This document shows, one piece after another, positions 1-7,125 of a DNA stretch of 10,559 nt. Within the stretch, counting starts at the first letter, position 1. Each line of letters begins with the position of its first letter. The position numbers and the translations under genes were made by a program. The stretch is from Chthoniobacter flavus (GTDB lineage: Bacteria > Verrucomicrobiota > Verrucomicrobiia > Chthoniobacterales > Terrimicrobiaceae): contig CAMBAQ010000056.1 in assembly GCA_945863785.1 (NCBI GenBank), positions 1 to 10,559 on the forward strand. The letters run 5' to 3'. Below the pieces are notes generated by a model. It was given only the letters and a program-made list of their open reading frames with translations. It was not told where the DNA came from and did not search any database.

Positions 1-60
1 GAATGGGCTCGCGCTAGCGATCACCGTGCTATTTTTACTCAACTATCCTTTCCTGAATGA
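1..60 (+). CDS. 3' end of an upstream gene (partial)
   Basis: Frame 1 is open from the left edge to a TGA at 58-60 and gives a 19-residue tail ending QLSFPE. Its stop overlaps the ATG at 57 in an ATGA arrangement, the usual signature of translational coupling, which favours this frame. Frame 2 is also open (to a TAA at 158-160) and reads as a hydrophobic peptide, but it would run 100 bases into the next gene, so I rank it lower. The tail is too short to name a family. Confidence 0.38.
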   Translation, partial: EWARASDHRAIFTQLSFPE

Positions 61-1097
61 AAATCGCTTTTTTTCTGTTTTTTTCTCTCATTACACCTCT
101 GCTAGCGACTCCGGACGACGATTGGAACGCCATTCTGGCGATGGATGCCGGTCCCACTAAGAAGCCGGCCAGCACTGCTGAGGCGAGGACTTTAGGAAAA
201 GCCCATTTTGCAAAACATCAGGCACTCATTGAAGATTTTCTCAAAAAAAATCCTGTTGATTTGAGAGGTTTCGAAGCTCGACTGCGCCTCGCATCCATTC
301 TTGCGGCGACAGGAAAAATGGAAAAAAAACAGTCATTGGTGGATGACGCCATGCGAATGTTACAGACGCTCGAAAAAGATAAGTCCGCACCACTGGATAA
401 ACGCGCCGATGCTGGGTTTCGTCGAGTATCGCTTTACATGCAATGTCTCGATAGTCGCGAAAACGAGTCCCGTCGCGATATCGTGACCGCCGCCCGCAAT
501 TTCCAAACCCGCTATCCGAACGATCGCCGTACCCCGCGGTTGCTAGTCGAGGTAGCGACCATTTGCGACAATGCTCCCGATCTGAAGCGCGAGTTGCTCG
601 ACGCCGCATTGGCTTCGTCTCCAGATGAAGCTCTTAAGCGCCGCATCGCTGATGACCTCAAGCGTATAGCCCTACTTGGTAAGCCTCTGCCTTTGCGCCT
701 CAATACGATTCAAGGTCGCTCCATCGACCTAGCTAATCAGGAGGGGCGGATTGTTTTTCTTATTTTCTGGGCAGCCGATTCCGCCCCGAGTCTCCTCTGG
801 ATGCAAAACTTTCAACTCGCTTTGGCTAATTTGCCTGTCGATCGATTTTCGATTATCACCGTCAGCCTCGACAAAGATCCCGCACTCCCAATGGAGCGCT
901 TGAAGGATATGGGTATGTCCCAGTGGGCGACCTCCTGCGATGGATTGGGGTGGGATGGGCCTCTCGCACGCCAATGCGGCATCAATTCGCTCCCGACGGT
1001 TCTCCTGCTGGATCAAAAGGGCGTTGTTCGTGCGATCAATGTTCGTGGGAGCTATGAATCGTGGATCCGAAAGCTTCTCATGCAGCCTGCCTCCTGA
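57..1097 (+). CDS. Exported TlpA/thioredoxin-fold protein lacking the CxxC pair
   Basis: The 346-residue product begins with a signal peptide (residues 1-18, MKIAFFLFFSLITPLLAT), so it should act in the periplasm or be lipid-free secreted. Residues about 20-205 are helical and charged, with no recognised fold (perhaps TPR-like). Residues about 208-335 match the TlpA/AhpC-TSA thioredoxin fold: a core strand RIVFLIFWAA, the cis-proline loop NSLPTVLLLD (Pro313), then a KGVVR turn. TlpA-type enzymes normally carry WCxPC directly after FWA. Here residues 241-245 are DSAPS, so both cysteines are replaced by serine and the protein should have no disulfide-exchange chemistry. A binding, scaffold or chaperone role is inferred. 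The ATG at 57 is chosen because it gives a complete signal peptide and overlaps the preceding stop. No clear Shine-Dalgarno precedes it. The substrate is unknown. Confidence 0.85.
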   Translation: MKIAFFLFFSLITPLLATPDDDWNAILAMDAGPTKKPASTAEARTLGKAHFAKHQALIEDFLKKNPVDLRGFEARLRLASILAATGKMEKKQSLVDDAMRMLQTLEKDKSAPLDKRADAGFRRVSLYMQCLDSRENESRRDIVTAARNFQTRYPNDRRTPRLLVEVATICDNAPDLKRELLDAALASSPDEALKRRIADDLKRIALLGKPLPLRLNTIQGRSIDLANQEGRIVFLIFWAADSAPSLLWMQNFQLALANLPVDRFSIITVSLDKDPALPMERLKDMGMSQWATSCDGLGWDGPLARQCGINSLPTVLLLDQKGVVRAINVRGSYESWIRKLLMQPAS

Positions 1098-1118
1098 GGT
1101 TATCTTCCTCTTCGCTTC

Positions 1119-1156
1119 GTGACTTAGGGTTTGCCCTTGCGCCTCAAAGAGGTCAC
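1119..1156 (+). other. Y-shaped inverted-repeat cluster in leader of acyl-CoA synthetase
   Basis: In the 82-base gap between the thioredoxin-like gene and the acyl-CoA synthetase, GTGA (1119-1122) pairs with TCAC (1153-1156). These enclose two small hairpins: AGGG-tttg-CCCT (1126-1137) and CCTC-aaa-GAGG (1142-1152). Together they could form a three-way junction in the transcript. The stems are only four base pairs each and no U-tract follows, so it is not an obvious terminator and may be chance. Confidence 0.22.
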
Positions 1157-1179
1157 ATAAAAATCAGCCAATCTGTTCT

Positions 1180-3102
1180 ATGTCTGCATCTGCCCAATTC
1201 GGTTCCACTCTTGCTGAGGTTTATTCCAACGCCGCGCGACGCTATGATGGTATGCCGGCTTTTTACCGAAAGGATAGAGGGAGAGCGAATGGCCATGTGA
1301 CATTCCAAGGCATTTTCGAGAGTGGCCTAGACTTGGCGACAGCTCTCATTGCGCTCGGCCTTGAGGCGCGAGAGCATGTCGGCCTCATTGCGGATAACCG
1401 TCTCGAATGGATCCTCAGCGACTATGGGATTCTTTTGGCTGGCGCCGCCGATGTGCCGCGTGGATCTGATGTCACCGATCCGGAATTGATTTACATTCTC
1501 ACCCACTCGGACTCCAAGGTTGTCTTTGTTGAAAATAGGGCGCTTCTCCGTCGCCTTCTTGCACTTCGCCCTCAACTTTCACACGTTCGCCACATCATTC
1601 TCATGGTCGCTGATGGGGAACCTGTCGAAGATGGGGTGCGTTTGCTCGATGATCTTCTGGTCGAGGGCAGCCGCCTTCGTGCTTCTGGTGACCATTCCGC
1701 TTTCGATCGCATGCGCGCAGTGAAGCCCTCCGATCTTTTCACTATCATTTACACCTCTGGCACGACGGGGACCCCGAAAGGAGTTCAGCTCACACATGCG
1801 AACATGTGTTCCCAGATCGAGAATCTCCCCATCGCTTTGCGTCCAGGAGATCGTGCACTTTCGATTCTTCCTATCTGGCATAGCTATGAGCGTGTCTTTG
1901 AGATGCTTTGTATTTCCCGTGGCGTCTCGACACACTACACGAGCCTGCGCGCTCTCGGTGAGGATTTGAAATCTGTCCGCCCTACGGTGATGGCTTCAGC
2001 GCCGCGACTCTGGGAAAACCTTTATCTTAAAATCCTGGGTAGCGTAAAATCCGCTCTACCGCTCCGCCAAACCCTATTCCATCTCGCCTACCGCACCACG
2101 CGCAATGTGAAGCGTGCGGAACGCTTCTTTCTCGGCCAGCAGATGGACCTTCATGGCCGCAGTGCATTTGCCTCGCTCGCCCTTGCCATTAAGCATGCCG
2201 CCGCTTGGACGGTATCCCTGCTGCCCGCCGTCCTCCTAGATCGTTTGGTTCTCAAAAAGCTCAGAGCCATCGTGGGTGGAGAATTTCGTGGCACGATATC
2301 CGGCGGAGGGGCCTTGCAACCTCATGTGGACGAATTTTTCAACTTCATCGGCATCCCTGTGCTGGAAGGTTATGGGATGACCGAGACTTCGCCCGTGCTC
2401 GCCGTTCGCACATGGGATAACCTAGTTATTGGAACCGTCGGTGCCCTCTACCCTCATACGGAACTTCGCATCGTCGATCTTCATACTGGAGCGATACTTT
2501 ATCCTGATACGGCCCATCGCGGAGGGGGAAGGGGACTCCGTGGAGAGATCCATGTTAAGGGACCGCAGGTCATGAGCGGATATTATAAAAATCCTGATGC
2601 AACAGAGCGTGTTCTCCGCGATGGATGGATGAATACTGGGGATATTGGCATGGTCACCTATAATGATTGCTTGAAAATCCTCGGCCGTTCGAAGGATACG
2701 ATCGTGCTTTTGAATGGAGAAAATATCGAACCTCTCCCCATCGAAGCCCGCTTGTTGGAGTCTGCCTTCATCGACCAGTGCATGGTGGTAGGCCAAGATC
2801 AAAAAGCTCTCGGGGTGCTCATTGTGCCTTCGCTGGAGCATCTGCGAACCGCTGGCATTGACGCAAAAACCCTTTCCGACATCACCAGTGTCGAAAAGGT
2901 TCGGCATTTAGTCGAAGACGATATCCGCAATCTCATCAACCATAGCTCAGGATTCAAATCCTTTGAGCGCATCACCAGCTTCCGACTGCTTCCAAAAACC
3001 TTCGATGTCGGCGATGAGATGACGAATACTTTCAAGCTCAAGCGCCACGTCATCACGGAGCACTACGCCGAGTTGATCGCCGAGATGTTCCATCAGGCCT
3101 AA
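1180..3102 (+). CDS. Long-chain fatty-acid-CoA ligase (AMP-binding superfamily)
   Basis: This 640-residue enzyme should activate long-chain fatty acids with ATP to acyl-adenylate and then acyl-CoA, feeding lipid synthesis or beta-oxidation at the membrane's inner face. The adenylate-forming motifs are all present in order: P-loop YTSGTTGTPKG (191-201), PIWHSYER (231-238), A5 motif GYGMTETSP (397-405), GWMNTGD with the ribose-binding Asp488, the hinge LGRSKD (501-506), and LNGENIEP (511-518). The C-terminal MTNTFKLKR (614-622) carries the lysine-rich end typical of the long-chain acyl-CoA synthetase family. The insert at about 285-365, between the adenylation motifs, is also typical of the long-chain (FadD15/FAA1-like) group rather than acetyl-CoA synthetases. 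Length is normal for that group. The ATG at 1180 gives the expected N-terminus but has no good Shine-Dalgarno. Chain-length preference cannot be read from the sequence. Confidence 0.95.
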   Translation: MSASAQFGSTLAEVYSNAARRYDGMPAFYRKDRGRANGHVTFQGIFESGLDLATALIALGLEAREHVGLIADNRLEWILSDYGILLAGAADVPRGSDVTDPELIYILTHSDSKVVFVENRALLRRLLALRPQLSHVRHIILMVADGEPVEDGVRLLDDLLVEGSRLRASGDHSAFDRMRAVKPSDLFTIIYTSGTTGTPKGVQLTHANMCSQIENLPIALRPGDRALSILPIWHSYERVFEMLCISRGVSTHYTSLRALGEDLKSVRPTVMASAPRLWENLYLKILGSVKSALPLRQTLFHLAYRTTRNVKRAERFFLGQQMDLHGRSAFASLALAIKHAAAWTVSLLPAVLLDRLVLKKLRAIVGGEFRGTISGGGALQPHVDEFFNFIGIPVLEGYGMTETSPVLAVRTWDNLVIGTVGALYPHTELRIVDLHTGAILYPDTAHRGGGRGLRGEIHVKGPQVMSGYYKNPDATERVLRDGWMNTGDIGMVTYNDCLKILGRSKDTIVLLNGENIEPLPIEARLLESAFIDQCMVVGQDQKALGVLIVPSLEHLRTAGIDAKTLSDITSVEKVRHLVEDDIRNLINHSSGFKSFERITSFRLLPKTFDVGDEMTNTFKLKRHVITEHYAELIAEMFHQA

Positions 3103-3105
3103 TCG

Positions 3106-3131
3106 CCTGCCCCAGCGCAACCATGGGCAGG
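3106..3131. terminator. GC-rich hairpin between convergent genes
   Basis: CCTGCCC (3106-3112) and GGGCAGG (3125-3131) form a perfect 7-bp stem with a 12-base loop. It starts three bases after the acyl-CoA synthetase stop and lies 39 bases beyond the katG stop. The symmetry and position between two converging genes suggest a bidirectional terminator. Neither side has a T-run, so it would be a weak intrinsic terminator at best. Confidence 0.42.
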
Positions 3132-3169
3132 GGCAAGCGGAGATTCAAACTGATGCGGGACTTCTTGTG

Positions 3170-5350
3170 TTACTTGAGATCGAAGCGGTCCAAGTTCATC
3201 ACCTTGGTCCAAGCTGCAACAAAATCGTGAACAAACTTAGTCTCCGAATCGGAGGTGCCGTAGACTTCAGCGAGAGCTCGAAGTTGGGAGTTGGATCCAA
3301 AAACGAGATCAACGCGGGTTCCATTCCACTTGAGATCCCCGGTTTTGCGGTCGCGACCCTCGAACACATCGGCGTCTTTCGAGACAGGTTTCCACTCGGT
3401 CCGCATATCAAGAAGGTTGATGAAAAAGTCGTTGGTGAGAACTCCTGCGCGTTTCGTGAAAACACCGTGTTGGGACTTCTCAAAGTTTGCGTTCAGTGAA
3501 CGAAGACCACCAACTAGCACAGTCATCTCCGGCGCGGTGAGCGTGAGGAGTTGGGCTCGATCGAGTAGAAGTTCCTCGGCGGAGACTGTGAATCTCGACT
3601 TCTGATAGTTGCGGAATCCGTCTGCAACGGGCTCCAGAACAGCGAATGAATCTACATCCGTTTCGGATTGGGAAGCATCCATGCGACCTGGCGTGAACGG
3701 AACAGTGACTTCGTGGCCTGCATTTTTTGCGGCGAGTTCGACGCCTGCGCAGCCTGCCAGAACGATGAGATCAGCTAGGGAGACTTTTTTACCGACGGTT
3801 TGGGCGCTGTTGAAGTCAGATTGAATGCCCTCTAATGCGGTGAGCACCTTGGCCAGTTGATCGGGTTGATTGACCTCCCAATCCTTTTGCGGGGCAAGGT
3901 TGATGCGGGCGCCATTTGCGCCGCCACGCTTGTCGGAACCGCGAAATGTGGAGGCCGATGCCCAAGCCGTGCTCACGAGTTCGGAAACGGTGAGGCCGGA
4001 AGCGAGGACTTGTTTCTTGAGAGAACTCACGTCCGCTTGATCGATGAGCGGATGATTGATGGCGGGGATGGGGTCCTGCCAGATGAGGGCTTCGGTCGGG
4101 ACTTCTGGACCAAGGTGGCGGGAGCGGGGCCCCATGTCGCGGTGAGTGAGCTTGAACCACGCGCGTGCAAAAGCATCCGCAAACTGATCAGGATTTTCGA
4201 GGAAACGACGGGAAATCTTTTCGTAGGCCGGATCGAAGCGAAGCGAGAGGTCAGTGGTAAGCATAGTCGGAACCAATCTCTTAGTCGGATCGTGGGCATC
4301 GGGAATGGTCGCAGTCGCCCCCTTAGCCGTCCATTGATTCGCGCCCGCTGGGCTCTTGGTGAGTTCCCATTCGTGGCCGAACAAGTTTTCAAAATACAAG
4401 TTGCTCCACTTGGTTGGCGTTTGTGTCCAGGTGACTTCAAGTCCGCTGGTGATCGCATCCGCGCCTTTGCCGGAACGGAAGCTGTTTTTCCATCCGAATC
4501 CCTGCTCTTCGATCGGGGCCGCTTCGGGTTCGGGCCCCACGTTTTTGGCATCACCAGCTCCATGGCATTTGCCGAAGGTATGCCCGCCCGCGATGAGGGC
4601 CACGGTCTCCTCGTCGTTCATCGCCATGCGAGCGAAGGTTTCGCGAATATCGCGTGCAGCAGCGAGAGGATCAGGATTGCCATTTGGACCTTCGGGATTG
4701 ACGTAAATCAGGCCCATCTGGACGGCTGCGAGCGGGTTCTCGAGATTCCGATCACCCGTGTAACGTTGGTCATCGAGCCATTTTTTTTCTGCGCCCCAAT
4801 AGATGTCCTCTTCGGGTTCCCAGATATCTGCGCGGCCTCCGGCGAATCCGAAAGTTTTGAATCCCATCGTCTCAAGGGCGACATTGCCCGTGAGAATCAT
4901 CAAGTCGGCCCATGAGATTTTGCGGCCGTATTTTTGTTTGATCGGCCAGAGCAAGCGACGAGCCTTGTCGAGATTGCCGTTGTCGGGCCAACTATTAAGT
5001 GGAGCGAAGCGCTGGCTTCCATTTCCCCCGCCGCCGCGTCCGTCACCGGTGCGGTAAGTCCCAGCACTATGCCACGCCATGCGAACAAACAAGGGGCCAT
5101 AGTGACCGTAGTCCGCAGGCCACCAATCTTGTGAATCGGTCATGAGGTCAGCGATATCCTTCTTCAATACCGCGAAATTGAGACTCTGGAATTCCTCCCC
5201 ATAATTGAAACTATTGCCCATCGGATCGGACTTGGTTGAATGTTGATGTAGGATTCGAAGGTTGAGCTGATTCGGCCACCAGTCACGATTGGCGGTCCCC
5301 TTGGTAGCTAATTGGCCGTGGTTGAATGGGCATTTAGATTCGCTGTTCAT
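3170..5350 (-). CDS. katG: Catalase-peroxidase KatG
   Basis: The 726-residue protein is a bifunctional haem catalase-peroxidase, which decomposes hydrogen peroxide and oxidises organic donors; it matches the usual family length. The N-terminal haem domain holds the distal triad Arg90, Trp93 and His94 (motif RMAWHSAGTYR). The Trp93-Tyr216-Met242 set forms the family's covalent adduct needed for catalase activity. The proximal ligand is His257 in ALIAGGHTFGKCHG, with Trp308 and Asp367 completing the proximal network. Arg404 (LTHRDMGP) is the mobile arginine. The haem-less C-terminal duplicate runs to the characteristic end NLDRFDL. Every key residue is intact, so an active enzyme is expected, probably cytoplasmic since there is no signal peptide. 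The ATG at 5350 gives the canonical MNSESKCPFNHG start. The gene stands alone: it converges with the acyl-CoA synthetase and diverges from the NlpC/P60 gene. No oxyR, perR or fur gene is present here, and I found no convincing promoter for it. Confidence 0.99.
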   Translation of the reverse strand: MNSESKCPFNHGQLATKGTANRDWWPNQLNLRILHQHSTKSDPMGNSFNYGEEFQSLNFAVLKKDIADLMTDSQDWWPADYGHYGPLFVRMAWHSAGTYRTGDGRGGGGNGSQRFAPLNSWPDNGNLDKARRLLWPIKQKYGRKISWADLMILTGNVALETMGFKTFGFAGGRADIWEPEEDIYWGAEKKWLDDQRYTGDRNLENPLAAVQMGLIYVNPEGPNGNPDPLAAARDIRETFARMAMNDEETVALIAGGHTFGKCHGAGDAKNVGPEPEAAPIEEQGFGWKNSFRSGKGADAITSGLEVTWTQTPTKWSNLYFENLFGHEWELTKSPAGANQWTAKGATATIPDAHDPTKRLVPTMLTTDLSLRFDPAYEKISRRFLENPDQFADAFARAWFKLTHRDMGPRSRHLGPEVPTEALIWQDPIPAINHPLIDQADVSSLKKQVLASGLTVSELVSTAWASASTFRGSDKRGGANGARINLAPQKDWEVNQPDQLAKVLTALEGIQSDFNSAQTVGKKVSLADLIVLAGCAGVELAAKNAGHEVTVPFTPGRMDASQSETDVDSFAVLEPVADGFRNYQKSRFTVSAEELLLDRAQLLTLTAPEMTVLVGGLRSLNANFEKSQHGVFTKRAGVLTNDFFINLLDMRTEWKPVSKDADVFEGRDRKTGDLKWNGTRVDLVFGSNSQLRALAEVYGTSDSETKFVHDFVAAWTKVMNLDRFDLK

Positions 5351-5500
5351 AAGTTTTTATTGAGAAAAATAGATTTGTGATCGGTGGGTTTACGAATGGT
5401 AGTCCAATTTGGTTGTTGTCATTCGCCATGAAATCGAAAAAACGCAATCAGACGAATAGAAAAAGAGGTGAAAGGTTTTTCGGGAATGGTTAATCGTGGC

Positions 5501-5518
5501 TTTAAAATTAGAATTTAA
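5501..5518. promoter_or_regulatory. AT-rich inverted repeat and possible -10 before the NlpC/P60 gene
   Basis: In the divergent spacer, AAATT (5505-5509) and AATTT (5512-5516) form a perfect inverted repeat separated by two bases. It overlaps TAAAAT (5503-5508), a plausible -10 element. The GTG start lies at 5521, so a transcript from this -10 would have a leader of only a few bases. No good -35 is visible. It could be an operator or merely AT-rich promoter DNA. Confidence 0.25.
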
Positions 5519-5520
5519 TC

Positions 5521-6063
5521 GTGTTAAGGCATTTTACGGTATTGATCCTCGTCTTTGAGCTCTTCCTGAGTGGTGCGCCAGGAGCGGATTGGGGGGCATT
5601 AGCAACGAGCTTAGAAGCGGAACGAATTCCTTATGGGAAGCTATGGCGTCCACCGAATCAAGATAAACCTTGGTTGATGGATTGTTCGAATACAGTCAGG
5701 TGGCTTTACCATGAGGCTACAGGCATTAAGTTGCCACGAACGGCTTCAGCTCAATACGAGTACTTTCGCGAATTGGGACGATTACAGCGTACGCGTCCAG
5801 ATTCTCGGCGACTAATGCGAGATCTGCGTCGAGGAGACTTGCTTTTTTGGCAACACACGAATCGTCCTGAGCGAAGTCCTCCGATCACTCACGTAATGTT
5901 GTATCTTGGTCGTGATACCAATGGACGTATGTGGATGACTGGGGCTCAGGGGGCTCGAGGCGTGGCCATCTATGAATTCCAACCAGAGATGAAGATGGGC
6001 GGGTACCGATGGTTTCTCTGGTTTCGACGTAAAGGTCGCTTTGTGGCCTATACCAAGGCATAG
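5521..6063 (+). CDS. Secreted NlpC/P60-family cysteine peptidase-like protein
   Basis: The 180-residue product has a signal peptide (about residues 1-22, ending SGAPGA) followed directly by one NlpC/P60-like domain, a fold that usually cleaves D-gamma-glutamyl-diaminopimelate bonds in peptidoglycan stem peptides. Visible landmarks are the nucleophile Cys55 in LMDCSNTVRWLYHEATG (DCSG in most relatives), LPRTASAQY (71-79), LRRGDLLFW (102-110) matching the family's PGDLVFF, and the catalytic His124 in ITHVMLYLG. The usual third polar residue (His, as in the Spr motif VHA) falls in RMWMTGAQ here and is not clearly conserved. There is no SH3 or LysM wall-binding module. The start is GTG, supported by the signal peptide it produces; no Shine-Dalgarno is visible. 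A peptidoglycan hydrolase or amidase is likely, but the substrate is inferred from the family only. Confidence 0.85.
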   Translation: MLRHFTVLILVFELFLSGAPGADWGALATSLEAERIPYGKLWRPPNQDKPWLMDCSNTVRWLYHEATGIKLPRTASAQYEYFRELGRLQRTRPDSRRLMRDLRRGDLLFWQHTNRPERSPPITHVMLYLGRDTNGRMWMTGAQGARGVAIYEFQPEMKMGGYRWFLWFRRKGRFVAYTKA

Positions 6064-6091
6064 TGGTTGAGGCTAAAACAACAAGTAAGGC

Positions 6092-6123
6092 TTGCAGAAC
6101 GAGTTGATGTGGTGGTGTAAAAT
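6092..6123 (+). promoter_or_regulatory. Weak promoter-like pair upstream of the folded element and exbB
   Basis: TTGCAG (6092-6097) and TAAAAT (6118-6123) resemble -35 and -10 boxes, but the 20-base spacer is longer than the optimal 17. If used, transcription would start near 6130, just before the folded region and exbB. The 29 bases between the NlpC/P60 stop and this site show no terminator. Confidence 0.2.
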
Positions 6124-6156
6124 GCTCTCGGGTAGATATTGAGAGTCGATTTGGAA

Positions 6157-6332
6157 TCTTTACGAGCCCGCCACCCTGCAGCGGAAGCAGGTTCTTCAGC
6201 AGCGACCACTCAGCTGTTTCCTGCCGTGACTACGCCGCAGACTCGGACGGACGGCCCAGCTAATTCAGATTCTGAAGCGTACGCAGAAACCCCAATTTCA
6301 TTAAGCAGACAGTATTGCAAGCTCGGTAAGGG
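6157..6332 (+). ncRNA. Candidate structured RNA or leader upstream of exbB
   Basis: The spacer between the NlpC/P60 gene and exbB contains nested, long-range complementary segments. The outer helix pairs 6157-6167 (TCTTTACGAGC) with 6321-6332 (GCTCGGTAAGGG): 11 pairs, two of them G-U, with one bulged G. The middle helix pairs 6216-6224 (GTTTCCTGC) with 6283-6290 (GCAGAAAC): 8 pairs with one bulge. The inner helix pairs TACGC (6231-6235) with GCGTA (6277-6281), then, after a 2x2 internal loop, CAGA (6238-6241) with TCTG (6271-6274). A side hairpin, CCTGC/GCAGG (6175-6191), sits in the 5' half. The result is a rod with a large internal bubble. The two G-U pairs favour the plus strand, since they become A-C mismatches on the minus strand. 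The 3' strand of the outer helix covers AAGGGG, part of the AAGGGGTGAT Shine-Dalgarno-like stretch (6328-6337), so it could gate exbB translation. A free-standing 6S-like RNA is the alternative. I match it to no named family. Confidence 0.33.
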
Positions 6333-6350
6333 GTGATAGTCTCATATTCG

Positions 6351-7076
6351 ATGAAATTCTTTATTTCTATGCTTTCTCTTATGGGAGTTGTTCCATCGGT
6401 CCTTGCTGCCCAGGAGGCTCCGAAGTCGACAAGTTTGTGGCAGGTGATTGAGACTGGGGGGATAATGATGTACCCCCTCGCAGCCCTTTCCATATTAGCA
6501 CTGAGCCTGATCTTTGTTTTTGTTTTCACGCTTCGCCGAGGCGCGGTAGTGACCGGTCGTTACATGCAGGCAGCTGATGCGCTTTTGCGCAAAAAAGATT
6601 TTCTTGCCCTTCTAGCGGTTTCAAATCGCCATAGTGATGCGGTTGCTAGCGTAATGGAAAAGGCGCTTTATTTCCTGACAAATAATCCTGGTGCCACCAT
6701 CACGGAGGTTCGCGAAGTTGCAATGGCGGAAGGAGTGCGTCTGGCGGGACTCTGGAATCAGCGTGTGAGCTATCTTGCGGATATCGGATCCATCGCGCCG
6801 ATGATCGGTCTTTTTGGAACGGTATTGGGAATGATCAAATCTTTCACTGCCGTATCCGGCGAGATGGCGGCATCTCGTTCCCTCTTGCTTTCTAGCGGTG
6901 TTGCGGAGGCTCTTATAGCAACGGCAGCGGGTCTTGTGATTGGCATCCCAGCTATGGCCGCCTTTGCCTTTTTTCGTGGTCGAGTGCAAGGGATGGTGTC
7001 CGAACTCGAGGCATCCTCGACCGTTTTGATGGCTCAATTAAGCATCGGAATGCCCGATCGCATCAAACGCGATTGA
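6351..7076 (+). CDS. exbB: MotA/TolQ/ExbB proton channel family protein
   Basis: The 241-residue product is an inner-membrane proton-channel subunit of the ExbB/TolQ family, which converts proton motive force into work on envelope partners. It has a cleavable-looking signal peptide (1-20, ending SVLAA) and three membrane segments (about 39-61, 143-163 and 183-208). The family signature lies in segments 2 and 3: IAPMIGLFGTVLGMI with Thr157, and GVAEALIATAAGLVIGIP with Glu186 and Thr191. The Glu-to-Thr spacing of five equals that of E. coli ExbB Glu176 and Thr181. I chose the ATG at 6351 over an in-frame GTG at 6333 because it gives a clean signal peptide; an AAGGGGTGAT stretch at 6328-6337 lies somewhat far upstream. 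No exbD, tolR or tonB follows: the next gene is the TPR protein 49 bases downstream. The ExbB versus TolQ assignment is not certain. Confidence 0.93.
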   Translation: MKFFISMLSLMGVVPSVLAAQEAPKSTSLWQVIETGGIMMYPLAALSILALSLIFVFVFTLRRGAVVTGRYMQAADALLRKKDFLALLAVSNRHSDAVASVMEKALYFLTNNPGATITEVREVAMAEGVRLAGLWNQRVSYLADIGSIAPMIGLFGTVLGMIKSFTAVSGEMAASRSLLLSSGVAEALIATAAGLVIGIPAMAAFAFFRGRVQGMVSELEASSTVLMAQLSIGMPDRIKRD

Positions 7077-7089
7077 GATGAATGCCTGT

Positions 7090-7110
7090 CTGCTCAGCGC
7101 AGGGTTTTTT
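7090..7110 (+). terminator. Weak terminator-like hairpin with T-run between exbB and the TPR gene
   Basis: CTGC (7090-7093) and GCAG (7099-7102) form a 4-bp stem with a 5-base loop, followed by GG and six Ts (7105-7110). The layout is that of an intrinsic terminator, but the stem is short. If active, it would attenuate rather than fully separate exbB from the downstream TPR gene. Confidence 0.27.
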
Positions 7111-7125
7111 AGTCGATACTGACGA

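Noticed and set aside
242..330. Two runs of eight A (243-250 and 322-329) as phase-variation sites in the thioredoxin-like gene
   Set aside because: Runs of eight A or T also occur in katG and the TPR gene here, so they are not specific, and the reading frame is intact.
3857..4915. A 352-codon open frame on the plus strand inside katG
   Set aside because: It is fully antisense to katG, whose every catalytic residue is intact. The translation shows no recognisable family and the open frame follows from katG codon composition.
6175..6205. Bacterial SRP RNA, suggested by GGAAGCAG
   Set aside because: The conserved opposite strand and tetraloop of SRP domain IV are absent; the match is limited to a few bases of a simple CCTGC/GCAGG hairpin.
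6139..6336. 65-codon open frame starting with TTG before exbB
   Set aside because: Rare start, no Shine-Dalgarno and low-complexity translation. The same bases are better explained by the nested RNA helices.
6333..6350. GTG at 6333 as the exbB start
   Set aside because: It would add six residues before an otherwise clean signal peptide and places the start inside the Shine-Dalgarno-like stretch; ATG 6351 fits better.
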